A stretch of DNA of 5,824 nt from NCBI GenBank assembly GCA_003165455.1, contig PLUJ01000194.1, positions 284-6,107 of the forward strand, in the 5' to 3' direction. The stretch's first letter is position 1. Every line of letters begins with the position of its first letter. A program made the position numbers and the translations under genes. Positions 4,507 through 5,824 of the stretch are shown in pieces. Below the pieces are notes generated by a model. The model saw only the letters and a program-made list of their open reading frames with translations. It was not told the origin of the DNA and searched no databases. The DNA is from Acidobacteriaceae bacterium (GTDB lineage: Bacteria > Acidobacteriota > Terriglobia > Terriglobales > Acidobacteriaceae).

Positions 4507-5778
4507 CTACCGAAGGAATGCGTGGCCGGCGTCTTCCACAAGGATGCTGGTTTTGCGGCGAGTGGCGCCGGCTACGTTGTAAACCACCAGCGAATGTTCC
4601 TCGATCGTAAGAATCTCTTTATCGTTGAGCCAGCCTATTAGCTCGGCGTGCGGCACGAACGCGATGCGGCGGGAAAAATCTTCAACCGCCTTGATCTCGA
4701 CTGCAGGAAGATCCGCTAAAGCTTTGCGAATGCGCTGCGATTCTTCGGGATTCGCCTGCCCTTGTTCGGCGAGTTGAATGGCGGTGTTCGGCTTGGCGGT
4801 AGCGACGATGGTGAGGGCGACTGTATTTAGATCCGGAGACAACTTTCCCGTCTGGGTATAAAAGCTAACGTCGTAATCGGGATTCTTGTAGGTGGCGAGT
4901 TCGTCGAAAATATTGATGGTCTTGCCGGGAAGATGCAGTAGCGTTTGATCGTCGCTTTCATTGGACCAGCCGCAGCAGCCGGTGTCCGGCACAGCCTCGA
5001 GAATGGAGGCGGGATTGGCGGCGTCCAGTATATTGCGCAGCGGCGGATCGAGTGGCGTCGCACTCCACTTTCCTGCATTCTCTTCGTAAACAGAGGTCGC
5101 TTTGTAGACTGGCTTAGTCTGTCCGGCTACGAATTGCGTGAGCAGGAAGAATTTTCCAACTCCATCTTGCGGAGCCCAGGTTTGAAAGTATGGGCAGGTT
5201 TCCTCGCAGCCCCCGGTGGGGCAGGAACAATCGAGAAGCGAAACGGAGGAGATTTCTTCACGATTGGCTCCGGCAAGATCGGTCCGCCAACTGAGCCACG
5301 TGTTTTTGGTGGAGAGATCGACACCGTCGCGTTGTAGGCGGCGAGCCTGATTTGAGAACCAAAATAAATGTTTGCCATCGGACGAAAGAAATGGAACGGG
5401 GGCAGATTCGCTGATCACAAGGTTCGATCCGGCTGTGGAGGTACTGCGGGTGACGCCGGAGTCGAGTGTGATTGCTTGATGGCCATCCCAAAGCCATGCT
5501 TTGCGGTCCGCAGAAACATCGCCTTCCGCCAGCGGCAACGCGGCGGGTGCGGCGAACAAAATCTGTCCGGCGGAATTGAAGGACAAAGCAGAGAGTGAAT
5601 CTGATGCTCCGGCGGGGAGCTTGACGGTTCGCTTCTCGGAAAAGTTGGAAGGATCGTATTCGACCGCCTGTCCGGAGCGGACCACCCACAAGTGCTTACT
5701 TTGGCCGAGCAGCGAAGTTGAGAGGATCGAAGTTGAGAGGATCAGTGTGAGGACCGCGGAAACAATTATTCTTGGCAT
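4507..5778 (-). CDS. Secreted six-cysteine protein of unknown function, possibly beta-propeller-like
   Basis: I recognise no named family. From ATG 5776-5778 the product has 423 residues. An in-frame TTG two codons upstream (5782-5784) is also possible; neither has a visible Shine-Dalgarno. Residues about 3-26 form a signal peptide with a likely cleavage near L-L-G-Q; its core includes a duplicated I-L-S-T-S. The mature protein has repeated S-x-D-G-K-H-L-F-W-F and L-S-F-N-S-A-G-Q-I-L-F strands reminiscent of WD40/TolB-like propeller blades, but without clear periodicity. All six mature cysteines lie in two clusters: C-x-C-x4-C-x3-C at 184, 186, 191 and 195, and adjacent Cys268-Cys269 in D-T-G-C-C-G-W-S-N-E-S. 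They could form disulfides or bind a metal. The probable promoter is at the right window edge, so the gene stands alone and converges on the His/Tyr-rich gene. Reality of the gene is well supported; function is unknown. Confidence 0.75.
   Translation of the reverse strand: MPRIIVSAVLTLILSTSILSTSLLGQSKHLWVVRSGQAVEYDPSNFSEKRTVKLPAGASDSLSALSFNSAGQILFAAPAALPLAEGDVSADRKAWLWDGHQAITLDSGVTRSTSTAGSNLVISESAPVPFLSSDGKHLFWFSNQARRLQRDGVDLSTKNTWLSWRTDLAGANREEISSVSLLDCSCPTGGCEETCPYFQTWAPQDGVGKFFLLTQFVAGQTKPVYKATSVYEENAGKWSATPLDPPLRNILDAANPASILEAVPDTGCCGWSNESDDQTLLHLPGKTINIFDELATYKNPDYDVSFYTQTGKLSPDLNTVALTIVATAKPNTAIQLAEQGQANPEESQRIRKALADLPAVEIKAVEDFSRRIAFVPHAELIGWLNDKEILTIEEHSLVVYNVAGATRRKTSILVEDAGHAFLR
5714..5743. 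repeat. Perfect 15-bp tandem duplication inside the signal-peptide coding sequence
   Basis: GAAGTTGAGAGGATC (+ strand) occurs at 5714-5728 and again at 5729-5743 with no mismatch. On the minus strand it adds exactly five codons, doubling I-L-S-T-S in the hydrophobic core of the signal peptide of the 4507-5778 gene. The identity of both copies suggests a recent replication-slippage event. Confidence 0.85.
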
Positions 5779-5802
5779 GGGCAAGCTGGAAAGACCGAGA
5801 TG

Positions 5803-5808
5803 ATTGTA
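5803..5808 (-). promoter_or_regulatory. Probable -10 box for the six-cysteine protein gene
   Basis: On the minus strand the hexamer is TACAAT, one base off consensus, 24 bases before the ATG at 5776-5778. With the usual 16-18 bp spacing the -35 box would fall at or beyond the window edge, so it cannot be checked. The leader would be short, under about 20 bases, and lacks a Shine-Dalgarno. Confidence 0.4.
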
Positions 5809-5824
5809 AATCGTGGACTCGCTG

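Noticed and set aside
4428..4610. 60-codon + strand frame starting with ATG directly after the His/Tyr-rich gene
   Set aside because: Although TAA and ATG abut, the frame runs through the terminator-like repeats and overlaps the 3' end of the minus-strand gene. The translation shows no recognisable feature.
4945..5337. 130-codon + strand frame opposite the six-cysteine gene
   Set aside because: The minus strand encodes a signal peptide and clustered cysteines in one continuous 423-residue frame. The + strand frame has no ribosome binding site or family signature.

Overview
The window looks like a piece of a chromosome from an Acidobacteriota bacterium, probably of the Terriglobia (subdivision 1) type. 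This is an inference from the gene families: a small His/Tyr-rich secreted protein, a Gly/His-rich secreted two-part protein, a YVTN beta-propeller and a BrxA/BrxB bacilliredoxin, all in moderately GC-rich DNA. No gene gives a decisive species-level assignment. I see no insertion sequence, phage gene, CRISPR array, tRNA or rRNA.

Layout. At the left edge (2-184, +) is the C-terminal end of a class I DAHP synthase, the first enzyme of the shikimate pathway. A Phd/YefM-type antitoxin (244-507, +) follows with no recognisable toxin beside it. A large exported protein of unknown function (682-2082, +) has a Gly/His-rich linker, a helical first half and a beta-type second half holding its only two mature cysteines. 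A bulged inverted repeat sits over its stop codon, followed by four degenerate 15-bp tandem units. Next is an exported or membrane-anchored YVTN beta-propeller with a strict 42-residue repeat and a TTG start (2199-3386, +).

The propeller gene converges on a bacilliredoxin (3497-3931, -), with a hairpin between them. A 211-bp divergent intergenic region follows, carrying a strong -10 box for a small His/Tyr-rich envelope protein (4143-4427, +). That gene converges on a secreted protein of unknown function (4507-5778, -) with six cysteines in two clusters and a perfect 15-bp duplication inside its signal-peptide sequence. The promoter of this last gene probably lies at the right edge.

How the genes relate. 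This is a patchwork of mostly single-gene transcription units and not one operon. Four of the seven genes encode proteins with N-terminal export signals, so much of the window serves the cell envelope. The bacilliredoxin points to a bacillithiol-type low-molecular-weight thiol. The strongest candidates for undescribed biology are the three exported proteins of unknown function and the repeat-bearing leader at 2066-2198. I do not see a coherent new multi-gene defence or biosynthetic system.
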